Shown: one piece after another, positions 13,490 through 24,576 of the stretch
Position numbering within the stretch: position 1 is the first letter of the stretch
How the letters are laid out: every line of letters begins with the position of its first letter
NCBI RefSeq assembly: GCF_022682495.2
Contig: NC_071389.1
Location: 175,274,056-175,338,055 of the forward strand
DNA: 64,000 bases
Origin: Desmodus rotundus
Lineage: Eukaryota; Chordata; Mammalia; Chiroptera; Phyllostomidae
Direction: 5' to 3'
Notes under the pieces: generated by a model
What the model saw: only the letters and a program-made list of their open reading frames with translations
What the model was told of the DNA's origin: nothing
Databases searched by the model: none
Position numbers and translations under genes: made by a program

Positions 13490-13585
13490 TGCTAGGACCG
13501 CAGATAAGATAATGAGTATGGAACGGGGGCTACAACAATGAACAGAATACAAGCCCTGACTTCCCTTGAGGAGCTTAAAATTCAG
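13490..13585 (-). repeat. L2 3' region, antisense
   Basis: Antisense L2 pattern: gctacaacaatgaacagaat, then ccctgacttcccttgaggag and cttaaaattcag. Confidence 0.6.
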
Positions 13586-14194
13586 TGTAAGACCCAGTCA
13601 TGTAAACAATTTCTGCATTCTGTAATGAAATTAGGTAAGATCTACCAAAGGGTATTCTAGGGTTACAATGAGCACACCCTAGAGACAGTCAACTCAATAT
13701 GTGAATTCAGTGAGAGAATTCTTTCTTCTAATACAGTCTTAGAGATAAACGTTTCCTCCATAATACAGTAAATCACAGTCTGGTAGATAAATGTGACTGG
13801 GGTGAAGGAAGAGGAGGAAACCAGTGATTGTACCACTGATAACTGGGAAGAGGCTGTGTGGCAAGATGGAGAACAGAAATGTTGGTGATGCAAAAAGAAA
13901 GAAAGTATGTGCTAGCAAAGAATTAAAACAGAGTGCTATGGGAGTGTTTAAAAGAAGGAGAAATAACCCAGTGGGGAAGCTTCCTGATGTAATACATTAT
14001 GAAGTAGGTAGTATTTGAAATAAGCCTTTGGATGCCCAAGATTGCTACCAGCAGAGACAGGAAAGCAGAATAAGAGAACATGCAATAAAATGAGCAAAGG
14101 TGATGGTAAACAGTCGTTCAGTTTTGCTTAAGTGTTGGTTACCTGCTGGAAAATAGTGAAAGCAAAGTATGGGAAAGGCAGCTGGGAATATAGG

Positions 14195-14352
14195 GATAGG
14201 AGCTAATATTTAATAAGCAACTATCATCTCACAGACACTCACTGGGTATTTTGCAAGGATTATCTCATTAAGTCTTTATAACAACGTATGTAACAATTGC
14301 CACCCCTCACATTCTACAGTGAGAAAATTACTTATCGAAGGTCACCTAGATG
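14195..14352 (-). repeat. MIR SINE, antisense
   Basis: Antisense MIR core: ttatctcattaagtctttat, then attctacagtgagaaaatta and cgaaggtcacctagatgat, running into the AAT repeat. Confidence 0.65.

Positions 14353-14385
<33 letters not shown>
14353..14385. repeat. (AAT)n microsatellite
   Basis: About 11 uninterrupted ATA/AAT units lying exactly between two MIR copies of the same orientation. Confidence 0.92.
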
Positions 14386-14620
14386 GCTACTTTCATGGAA
14401 CATTTACTCTATGCCAGCACTATGCCAAGTAGATGCTCACACACATTATCTCATTTAATCCTCGTTACAACTCTCCAAGCTACTTTCCATTATCAACCCC
14501 ATGTTTTTGATTTTAAAAAATGAGAATTAGAGAAATGGCAGAGATCATTAAGTGACAGAGCAGAATTCATATTCAGTCTTGCTGACTCCAAAGTCCATGC
14601 TCTTTTCCACTATGTATGAT
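14386..14620 (-). repeat. MIR SINE, antisense
   Basis: Nearly full antisense MIR: catttactctatgccagcac, ttatctcatttaatcctcgt, aagtccatgctcttttccac. Confidence 0.8.
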
Positions 14621-16984
14621 GTCACCGGAGATCTGGGGATGCATATATGAGGGATGCTGGCTTAATTCAAACAATGGGTCACTACTGCGTGTTTTTAAGA
14701 TGCCTGTGGTCCAGAGGCTAACATCAAAGCCCTCGCAGTATGGTTGGAAGAGCAAAACAAACAAGCATTCATGTCATTGTTACCAACCCCACACCCTAGC
14801 CCACATCCGTTTCACCAGCTTTTCTACTGTTCTCCCAGAACAAAACAAAAAACTACATTACATCTTATTCCCCTCAGTTTATCTTCCCTTCCATTTGATC
14901 CCATTCTTACTCCCACTCATTTGCCTCTTACCAAAGCCAGAGAAGGACGCCAATAAAAAAATCCTTCTATTCCATCAACAAGATAAAAGCCTAAAAGCAA
15001 AATTCAATAGTGGCAGGAAATAAATAATTGAGGATTATGAGAAAGACAGGAAACACAGAGAATGATAAATTGGCAGAATCAGAGTTGGGGTGTGGCCCCC
15101 AAGATTGAGACAAGCACTGGCTATAGGACTACTTAAGTGAATGCCATCGAGCAGGGCTGAATTAAATTTCCACAGGCCGTCTCAACCCACATGTCACTGT
15201 GTCATTTCCCACCGCACCTCCATCAGGGGGAAATCAGATGTGGACATAATCGATTTCACAGCCTGTTTGCTTCCTAGCTTGTTCAGCAAAGGCATGTTCT
15301 GCACTACTCTTTCTAATATTAGCCTAAAAAATTTCCCTTGTCCTCGCTAAGCCTTCCCCCCCCTAAATTTCCTCCTATTTCCAGGCTTTGCAATGACTAG
15401 ATGATGAAACAGAGAAGACCTGCAGAGCTTCAGACGTCTTCCGCAAGAGTTTTCTTTCACTGGCCAAACCCTGGCTGAAAAGACTGCCTTTTTTCATCCG
15501 AAGCACTTCATAGCATATCAATGCCCACCTCAGATGAATGCGGTTATCTGACTACACTGGGAAATAACAGCAGCCAGGGCCTTCTCGTCGGGCAGTGATT
15601 CCAGTGCAGCCTTGCTCGTGGTTTTCAGGGCCAGCAGTGGACACTCCAGTCAACACCAGTCAACAGCCCTGAAAGTATCACATGCAAAGTAGCTTCAAGA
15701 ACAGAGTGTTCCTTCAAACACTGGATTACATAATAAGTTATCTTGTTTATCTATTTCAAGGATGAGATAATCAAGAACAACAAAATTATAGAAGTCTACT
15801 CAAACTCATGTTTAAAAGAGAATTAAATGATTTGTTCAAAAATCAGACAGGCATTGCCTAGCAATGTCAGAACAAAAGTGAGCGCTTTCAGTTCTCAGGT
15901 TGGCTCCCCTTGTACAAGATCTTGCCGATTCAATCGCTCCCACTTTTTGCATTTTCTCCTCTGCTTAGGTTATCCTCAGCAATCCATTATCCCTCTACTA
16001 CTGGAGGAAGTGGAAGTAACACTGAACTAGAGTTAAAGCAATTTGGGGGGGAATAACATTAGATGTGTGTGTGTACTCCATGGCATTACATGCCAGCCAT
16101 TAATCTCGGACCTCTGCATTTGTCATTTTACTTAATCCATCCAACAGTTCTGAGATGGGTTTAACGTCACACCTCACCCAGGAGAAGCAGCTAGGCTCTG
16201 ATGAATAAATAGCCAGCCTTTCCAACCTTCATCTCCAGTCAAGACAGGAAACAGAACCTAATGTCTATTTTGCTTTGAGTTGAAGAAGCATGTTACAAAG
16301 TGATCCTAGATTTCCAGTTTTGCTTGGGGTCTAAGTAACTGTAGAAATTGACTTTGTAGACACCATGGAGCCTGTATTTTTATACCAAACCATAGTTGTA
16401 TCAGGTGACAGTCAGCAAACACGAGTGTTCATAGACTGGGATGAGTCTTGGTGATTTCCGAAGTAATCAAAAGATTTGGGAAAGCAACCCATTTGAGCTG
16501 GAGCTAGGATGGACAGATAATCTAGCGGGCAGAGTTCTGGCTAGAGAAAGGGAGACTTGGGTTCCAATACTAACTTCATCCCTTTCTCTGATTTTTAAGT
16601 CACTTAACCACATGGGCTTAAGTGGCAAAATGCTAATCTTTCATTGCTAATGTCCTATTTTAAAGGATATTAAATACATTAACATCTAAAATATGTATAT
16701 CTTTGTATAATTTAATGGTAGCTCTGAAACCGAGGACTTAAGAATCCCTATAGACACAATTACAGAAGTATTTAAAGAGGTGTCGAAAGCATGGGAAATA
16801 TGGCACAATTGTATCAATGGTTAAAATTGTATTCTTTGAAATCAAAGAACCCTGTGTTTGAATCTTGCTTTTGCCACTTTGTTGCTGTGTGATCTATAAA
16901 ATATAGAACCTCTTTGAGCTTACTTTTTGCTTAGATAACATGTGAGTGATTATACTCAGTTTGTAGGATTATTATAGGAAGTAA

Positions 16985-17206
16985 ATATGGTTCAGTTGGT
17001 TGGGTGCCCTCCTACAAAGCAAAAGGTCACCAGTTCGGATCCCAATCAGGGCACATGCCTGGGTTATGGGTTCGGCACCCAGACGGGGCTCATATGAGAG
17101 GCAGCTGATCGATGTTTCTCTCTCCCTCCCTCCCTCTCTCTCTCTCTCTCTCTCTTTCTCCCTACCTTCCTCCCTCTCTAAAAATAAATAAGTAAAATCT
17201 TTTTAA
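16985..17206 (+). mobile_element. VES-type bat SINE, 5' truncated
   Basis: Keeps the B-box region (gtcaccagttcggatccc), the core cagggcacatgcctgggt and a long CT microsatellite (17,119-17,160) before the A-rich end. The A-box side is short. No clear target-site duplication was found. Confidence 0.85.
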
Positions 17207-17215
17207 AAAAGTGTT

Positions 17216-17384
17216 AGTGGCAGGGGAGGTTAGGGGGTATAGGGATTGAGCAAAAAGGAAAAAGGATCCCTGGACATAGACAACAGTGTGGTGATTGCTG
17301 GGGGGGGGGGGGGGGGGGGGAAGGAGGTATAAAGGGACTAAATGGTAATGGAAAAAAATGCAATAACGATTAAATTTTTAAAAA
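17216..17384 (+). mobile_element. Short G-rich L1 3' tail with G21 run
   Basis: The ccctggacatagacaacagt motif, a G-rich stretch and a caataacgattaaattttta end resemble the 3' ends of bat L1 copies. It contains 21 consecutive Gs at 17,300-17,320. No coding sequence remains. Confidence 0.6.
17300..17320 (+). repeat. Poly(G) tract, 21 Gs
   Basis: An uninterrupted G21. It could fold as a quadruplex. Its length may also be unreliable, because sequencing and assembly often fail on such runs. Confidence 0.9.
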
Positions 17385-17445
17385 AGTGATTACCATGGTA
17401 CCTAGCAGATAGCACACACTTGATATATGCTAATATTATTTGGAT

Positions 17446-18790
17446 AGTTATATAATTTTTATTTGATATCTGCTGCCTTATTGAAAATTTGAAGTTTTCA
17501 ATGGGAAGGGAAAGGGGAGAAACGATCTATATGAGAAGAGAAGAAAAATGACAGCTGTTCCCAACTGGGAGCTCAGTTTATTTGATATCTAGGTTTTTTC
17601 ACCATTCACTCCCCAGAGAAGCCCACGATTCCCTAGATGCTCTTCCCATACCTGAGTGTGACAAACATTTACTTTCACTCAGTTCAGCTAAGACAAGCTT
17701 AAAAAAAAAAAAAAAAAAAGACTGAGGGATTAGGTGCATGGGAATCTATGTCAATAAAGAAATTTGAGATATAGAATCCATTCAAGGGGCTTCCCTTAAA
17801 GGAACAGAACGAAGAGGTCAGCACTGTCCCGTGACGTCGGCTGGGCTTCAGTCTCTTGTGTCATTGTTGTTAATGGCCTGGAAAGCAATTTCTGTTTTTG
17901 TTTTCCGGGTTGCTGCTTCCTAACTCTTCTCCTTTCCTTTTCTTTTTTCCTTTAAAGGCAAGAATAAGCATTTTAGTGCACCAGTAAAATAGTAATATGA
18001 ACTCATAAAACCAACATTCTGTAAATAAAGCTGAATCTCATTGAACAGCAAAAAAGAAAAAAAAATCTGACTGAAGCCAAGAAAATGCCTCAAAGAGACA
18101 AAATGCCCAGCAGTCTAAAAAAGAATAGAGAAAGAATGAGCAAGGGCAGAGAAGAGGAAGTAGAATTGGTGGGGAAAGCCATTCACTTTTGTATCACTGT
18201 GCTGTTATTTCAGTCAAAGAAATAATATAGAAAAGGAATTACTCTTTTGGTATATTCTCCAGCAAATATGCTTTGTAGTAATTGCTACAGTAATTGCTGT
18301 CAGTTCTGCCAATATTTCTTCTTTTCCATTCTCTCCCTGAACTCAAAATTATCCGAGCTTGTCCTCAGTGCTTTGTCCAGTGCTCTGCAAAGATGTTTTT
18401 TGAGTGCCCATAAAAAGGTAAGTCCAGTGAGAATGCCTATCATTTGGTCTTCTCTAGGGCCAATTTGATGCTTAAACACATTTTTAAAGTGGAAGAACCA
18501 CTAATTAAGTTCGTGATCTAACAGCACATTCGATTCATGAGAGTAGGTTCCATATCTGTATTTTTTCTATTATATCTCCAGCTTACAATTGGCACACAAT
18601 GGATGTTCAATACATTTGTTGGATGAGTGGATAAAGAAGGACTAAAGTCATGAGGCTACTTCTGGCTCTGAAAGGTGTGGTTAAGCTTCTCTTTTCCTAC
18701 TGAGGCCTGGTGGAGTAAGTGATCTTGTATTACTCTGTGGCCTCTGTTGCATGGGTTACACCATGTTGTCAGTCTCACCCGAGATTCTGT
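17446..18790. other. Intergenic, mostly unique
   Basis: Contains a 19-base A run at 17,701-17,719 and an L2 3' end near 18,530-18,640. No gene seen. Confidence 0.5.
18530..18640 (+). repeat. L2 3' end
   Basis: ggttccatatctgtattttt, ttggcacacaatggatgttc and gttggatgagtggat follow the L2 3' pattern. Confidence 0.65.
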
Positions 18791-18809
18791 GTAATCAAAA
18801 AAAAAATAA

Positions 18810-18945
18810 TTGGCAAAGAACTTTTATGTTCAACCCGTGGACATGAACTAAAGGGGGGGAATGCAGTGGGAGGGGGTATGCAGGGCAGAGGGGAATGGGA
18901 CAACTGCAATAGCATAATCAATAAAATGTATTTAAAAAATAATAA
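18810..18945 (+). mobile_element. Short G-rich L1 3' tail
   Basis: aacccgtggacatgaactaa, a G-rich core (18,853-18,895) and gggacaactgcaatagcata before an A-rich end: the same class of L1 3' tail as at 17,216. Confidence 0.55.
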
Positions 18946-19151
18946 TAACTGGCAATCATATCATTGTCTCTCTCATACCTTTGTCATCTCTTCTAGGAGG
19001 GTCTTCAAATATACTCCCGACTGAAGAATAGTTCTCTTTTGTTAGGTAGACATATCTATATAAATATTTTTTATAATTATCTAAAATTCAAATATAAGTT
19101 GGAGCTTCATATGGTCTAGTCTTTACAGGACACTCCAACTAAGAAAATACA

Positions 19152-21810
19152 CAAATTTTGGTCAAGATGGCATGTAGGTAAATGCAGTAGTCACCTCCTC
19201 CCACACCCACATCAAAATTACAACTAAACTACAGAACAACTATCATTTAGAACCACCTGAAATCTGGCTGAATGGAAGTCCTACAAGTAGGGAATTAAAG
19301 CAGCAGCCACATTGAGACTGGTAGGAGGGGTCGAGTTGTGGAATAGGCTGATTCCATACCCACATGTGGTGGGTAAAATGGGTGAATAAAAATAGGGAGG
19401 AATTTCTTAGCTTCAGAGGTCCCGCGTGAGGAGCAAGGGGTCCCAGCCCCACACCAGGCTTCACAGCATGGTTCCAGTGCCAGGAAGATAAGTCCCCATA
19501 ACTTCTGGCTGTAACTCAGGCAGTTCCTCTTAAAGGCCCTGCACACAGACTTACTCAGACTCACTCCCTCTGAGCTCCAGCACTGGAGCAGCAGTGTGAA
19601 AGACACCAGAGATGCACAGGAACTGAATTGTCTGTCATCAGGGCGAGAGATGAGGGTCCACTTTCTCCCAGACAGAAGTCTGGCAGAGGCCATCGTTCCC
19701 TGATGAGCCTTCTCCACACAGAGCTGACATGTGGGCACCATATCTGGGACTCCATCAACCTGACTATCACTGTTTGCCTTGCCCTGGTGATTCCCTGAGG
19801 CCCCACCACCCAACTTTCATGCCCACCCAAGCAGTTTCCAGTAACTTTTCCATACAAATGGCCTATCTTGGCTCATGCTTCAGATTTTCTTAAAATCTCT
19901 CAAACAGTCAGCATCGGGTTTTAGCACACTCCATACCTCTTGCTAAGTGGACCCAGGCCTGGCACTAGCAGCAGCTGACCTTGGTTTAAAGCTTTGCCTC
20001 ACCTGGGCACCTCCCAGCCCAGCACAAGTAGCAGCCATCAGCAGATCATTTTGTAGCTCATGCCAGGTGGCCCAGGGCAGAACACAGTTGGCAGCTGACA
20101 TTGCCTGCATCTCTTGGGAGGCCCCAGAGCCAGCACACCCAGTGGAAAGCTTCAGACCACGTCAAAACATCACTACCCAACCACCTCCACAAGCATCACA
20201 CTCAAAAGATGAACTCAGCGGGCACCAGAGCCCCACTGAAGTAAGTCCTGCTCTGTGGGGTGGGCCCCTGCACAGCTGATCTTCCACAGTTGTCTGTGCT
20301 CACAGCCAGTTCTTTCAGCTGATTGGCCTGGGAGTAAATCCCTCCCATTATATGCCAACAACAATCAAGGGTCAACTATAAAAGGAGGGTGTACACAGTC
20401 CACATAGGTGATATGACTCAAGTGCCCAGCTTGGGTGATCAAGGAAGCTGTGCCCTGGACCCTACAGAACACCTACTATATTAGGCCACCCTAGCAAGCC
20501 TGGGAGACACAGCAGCTCTACTTCATAAATAGAAACAAACACAGGGAGGCAGCAAAAATAAGGAGACAAAGAAACATGTCCCAAGTGAAAGAACAGAACA
20601 AAACTCCAGAACAAGAACTTAAAAAAATGGAAACAAGCAATCTATGAGGTATAGAGTGGAAAACACTGGTTATAGGGATGCTCAGTGAACTTAGTGAGAA
20701 CTTCAACAGCATAAGAAAGTGTCAGTCAGAAATAAAGGATACATTAATTGAAATGAAGAATCATTTACATGGAGTCAACAGTGGAATAGATGAAGCCAAG
20801 AATCAATCAGAAATTTACAATATAACAAAGGGAAAAAGCACCCAATCAGAACAACAAGAAGAAAAAAGAATCAAAAAAAAAATGAGGACAGTATAAGGAG
20901 CCTCTGGAACAACTTCAAGCACATCAACTTTTGCATCATGGAGGAGCTATAAGAAGAGAGAGAGCAAGAAATTGAAAACCCATTTGAAAAAATAATGACA
21001 GAAAACTTCCTTAACTTGCTGAAGACAATAGACATACAAGTCTAGGAAGTATAGAGAGTCCCAAACAAGATAAACTCAAAGAGACTCACACCAAGACACA
21101 TCATAATTAAAATGCAAAATGTTAAAGACAAAGAGAAAATCTTAAAAGCAACAAGTAAAAAGCAGTTAGTTACCTACAAAGGAACTCCCATAAGATTATT
21201 AGCTGATTTCTCAATAGAAACTTTGCAGACCAGAAGGGATTGGCAAGAAATATTCAAAGTGATGAAAAGCAAGGATTAAAACCAAGATTACTTTACTCAG
21301 CAAAGCTACTATCACTTGGAATCTAAGAACAAAGAGCTTCTTAGACCAAACAATAAAAAGCTAAAGGAGTTCATCGCCATCAAACCAGTATTATATGACA
21401 TGTTAAAAAGTCTTCTTTAAGAGGAATAAGAAAAAGATAAAACATATGCAATAAAATTGCAATAAATACATATCCATCAACAATTGACTCTAAAAATCAA
21501 AATAAACAGACCAGATACAGAGAACACTTTTATGGCTGCCAGATAAAAGGGGGGTTGAGGAGATGGGTGAAAATGGAGAAGGGATTGAGAACTACAAGTT
21601 GGTAGTTGTAGGATAGTTATGGGGATGTAAAGTACAGCATGTGGAATATAATCAATAATATTTAAATAACCATGTATGGTGTCATATGGGTTGAAATTTA
21701 TCAGGATGATCACTTGCTAAGCTATGTGATATGTACACCTGCAACTAATACAATAATGTATGTCAGCTGAATTGAAAAATTGAAATTGAAAACTAAAAAT
21801 GATTTTTAAA
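19152..21810 (+). mobile_element. HAL1-type LINE (ORF1 only), near full length with TSD
   Basis: The 5' UTR starts at gtcaagatggcatgtaggta and continues as a GC-rich LINE leader to about 20,570. A decayed ORF1 follows, from ATG at 20,576 to about 21,420, with coiled-coil-type sequence (MLSELSENFNSIRKCQSEIK) and then the RNA-binding region. The sequence passes directly to the 3' UTR (gatcacttgctaagctatgt) with no ORF2. This layout of leader, ORF1 and 3' UTR defines HAL1 elements, which rely on L1 enzymes. Flanks aagaaaataca at 19,141-19,151 and 21,811-21,821 form a target-site duplication. An in-frame stop near 20,643 shows ORF1 is dead. Confidence 0.8.
20576..21420 (+). pseudogene. Decayed HAL1/L1 ORF1
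   Basis: The frame opens MSQVKEQNKTPEQELKK and stops early (about 20,643). The longest remaining open piece is 20,678-20,896. Later segments resemble L1 ORF1p (PRHIIIKMQNV, then LLADFSIETLQTRRDW) but are broken by stops and small indels. ORF1p is the LINE RNA chaperone. Confidence 0.7.
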
Positions 21811-21824
21811 AAGAAAATACAAAC

Positions 21825-24410
21825 TAGCTGTCAACATTAATTAAAAATAATTTAATTCTCAACTAATGTTTTCTGGCAATTCTCAAATAATGTTTTACAA
21901 CCTCGAAAAGTCCTATTTAGAACCCAAGCAACTCTTACTTGCCTTTCCCCATTTCTCACTTTTAATGTCTCACATCCTCCAGCTAGCTGCCTCTTACAAC
22001 GGAATCTCCACCCAAAACTCTCCCATCCAGCAAGCCAAATACACAAGCCCATTCTCATTTCTTCCCCTCCCCCTTTTTTCTACATCTGTTTTTTTTTTTC
22101 TCTTCATTAAAAAAAAAGAAAACTGGAGTTGGCACTCACAAAATTGTTTTTGAGATGGGGAATGATAAGGAAGAGAAAAAGAAGGGCTCTGAACTCTCAT
22201 ATACATTAATAATTTTTGTAAATCATATATAAATAAGATTTAGCATAGAAGGACCAAGCAATAAATGGAAAACAGTGTAAACAGCATACAAGTGACTGCT
22301 GAGAGGCAGCTTCTAACAGAAAGTGTTAGCCTTACTAAAAGCAAGATGATAAACAGAAATGATTAAAAGTTTAGGAAGTTAATGAAAAAAGTTGAAGCTC
22401 AAATTGGCCAGAGAAGTGTAGGACTTTCAATTTCGGGTTCAGACAGCATAAAAATGAACTGTGATGACAGATGGCTGACAGGAACCAGTTGCCATTTGAG
22501 CTTGGGAGCAGAGGAGACATCTGCAATCTGGCTGGAACACACTGAGTTAACGTACATTGCAAAGCACGGGTTTGTATCTAGGGAGAAAAAGGAGTTCTCT
22601 TTAATTCTGGAGATGGGGTCTGGGGAAATGAGTAGCCTACTCATTTTAGGGGTGCAACATTGGGACTAAACGTGTTTCATATCATGTTAATGGGGATTAT
22701 TGACCGAATGCTTATAAAATGCTGTATGAACAAGCCATGGCTAGCTTGTTCCCCCAGAACCATGCAGTGTAGTAAACTGATTTTTGCACTTTCAAGTAAT
22801 TGTTAACAATATGATGATTTGATGATTTATCGTAAAATAAGGGAATAGAAGCCAACCCTGAAAGCAAGTTTGTGATTTAATGACGGGAAAAACTACGAGT
22901 CTTGTGAGTGGAAATCATGATGGTTAAATGTATCAGTAATGAACACTTGTTGTCTTCTTTTCCAGGTCTTCTTTAAGATTTTATTACAAAGAATGTATCT
23001 CTTAATGTGAAAATATCTGGAGGGAATACCTGGATTTTATTGGCCCCTCCAAACTCACTAATCCTTCAGATTACAAATGAATTACTTCCTTTAACAGGGA
23101 ATCCTTTAGTGTTTATAACAGTTTTCATAGGATGGAGGGTGGCCGGGAAAGTTCGTCCCAGTTAGAAAGAATGAGGCTTCATCCAGTTGCTCATCACTGC
23201 TCCTTGTGATAAGTCATCACTGAAAAGTATGCCCACTCCCCCGCCCAGCCCAGACCTGTTGCTGTTCCAGCCCAAGAGTCAGAGGTCCTGCTTTTCTATA
23301 ATCTTCTGCTCTGTGACTCAAGTCTGTTTGTGGGCAAAGAAGACTCTCAGGCACCCAGGCAACAGAGATATATCTGATAGAAAAGTTTTACTAATTGTTC
23401 AAGAAGGCAAAAAACCAAAACACAGACAAACAAAACACCTCAGGCTGTAGCATGACCAGAGGCACCAAATTGCAATTCTCTTTCTATAAAAAAAAAGAAA
23501 CAGCACTTCTGGTATGAAGGTATAGTGGGAGTGTGTGTTTGTGGAAATCTGTGTTTGAGGATACGTGACAGCTACAGAGCAAAGTGAGTAGTAAGTAGCT
23601 ATTACTTACCTCCTTAGGGACAGGTCTTGTTTGTCTCTAGAAACTTCAGAACACTTAGCACAGCACCTTGCATCTTATCTGCCACTCACTAAAAGCATAT
23701 CAAATTCATCGATTATCAGGACGACGCCTTCGGAAAATGGGAAATGGGTACCCTCTTATCATTGCTGCACTCTCCATCAGTGATAGGCAGCCTAAGAGAG
23801 CACAAGGGCAACAGGTTTAGGCTCAAAACTGGATGAGCAAGTTACAGTGGAGCCAACTGAGGAAACAGGACTCACTCACAGGATCACTGAACACCTTCCC
23901 CTGTTGAGCACTTGAAAAACGCAGAAGGTGAGTCTCACCAGCGGAACATTCACTTGGTCCAGGCCAATAGTTTAGCCTTACTGGAAACAGAACTCTAAAT
24001 TAAAACAGCTTAAAAGTGAAGTCCTTTCTTCACCAGAACCTCTCATCCACCCATTAGGGGAACGAGCAGAACACTATGGCTCTGTGTGGGAACCAAACCT
24101 GAAAGGCCCACAGTCAGGACCAGGAGGGTAGATCAGAGAAGAAATTAGGAAGGCAAACACGTGTTTGTGGCAACTCCCTTCTCTATGGACCTTTGCCCAG
24201 ATCTGGCCCCAAACATAGGGTGGCCACAACCTCTGTACCTCCTCCTGCCATAGCAGTCACATCCAGGAATGAGGGAAAACTGCCCACCCAGAGAAGATAA
24301 TATCTGGAAGGAATGACTATTTGGGAAAAGTCCCAGTGCTAGTTTAGTGCCAACCAGTCCCCACCTTCTCCGGCCCCCTCCCACTGGTTCCTCCCCTTTC
24401 AGCTGCTCTA
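21825..24410. other. Upstream region of MGP, no gene seen
   Basis: Unique sequence with no transposon recognised. Several short frames overlap on both strands (for example near 22,380-22,670) without family features. Enhancers for MGP could lie here, but none can be named from the sequence. Confidence 0.5.
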
Positions 24411-24415
24411 GTTCT

Positions 24416-24422
24416 TATAAAA
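24416..24422 (+). promoter_or_regulatory. MGP: TATA box of the MGP promoter
   Basis: TATAAAA lies 100 bp upstream of the MGP start codon, behind a pyrimidine/GC-rich stretch (24,360-24,410). Transcription would start near 24,445-24,450, giving a 5' UTR of about 70 nt. Placement is inferred from the motif and spacing; human MGP also has a TATA-type promoter. Confidence 0.7.
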
Positions 24423-24515
24423 TCTCCACAGACTTTCACAAACAGCCTGTAGGAGCCTCTCCCTGCACTGCTGCAGCACAAGACAGTGAGACCAACCCAC
24501 AGGACCACAGAGACC

Positions 24516-24576
24516 ATGAAGAGCCTGCTGCTTCTCTCCATTCTGGCTGCCCTGGCCATGGCCGCTTTGTGTTACG
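24516..24576 (+). CDS. MGP: MGP coding exon 1 (signal peptide)
   Basis: The start codon sits in agaccATGa, with A/C bases suited to initiation. The exon encodes 20 residues plus one base of codon 21 and ends tacg/gtgaga (phase 1). Reading past the donor gives an unrelated tail to a stop near 24,710, so splicing is required. Confidence 0.97.

Larger units (their letters stand above)
12183..16789. other. Intergenic with old repeats
   Basis: No gene supported. Contains an antisense L2 piece near 13,490-13,585, two antisense MIRs separated by an (AAT)n run at 14,195-14,620, and otherwise unique sequence. Frames at 14,616-15,023 and 13,824-14,018 show no family features. Confidence 0.55.
16790..17445 (+). 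repeat. MIR SINE split by a younger SINE and L1-tail insertion
   Basis: The MIR 5' and core part runs 16,790-16,984 (ccctgtgtttgaatcttgct, gtaggattattataggaag). Its 3' tail resumes at about 17,385 (gtgattaccatggtacctag, cacttgatatatgctaatat). The 400 bp between are a VES SINE and a short L1-type tail that inserted later. Confidence 0.7.

Noticed and set aside
14616..15023. 135-codon frame on the plus strand
   Set aside because: Starts in an antisense MIR and shows low-complexity, non-conserved composition.
19295..19813. 172-codon frame on the minus strand
   Set aside because: It lies antisense to the GC-rich leader of the HAL1 element and has no family features.
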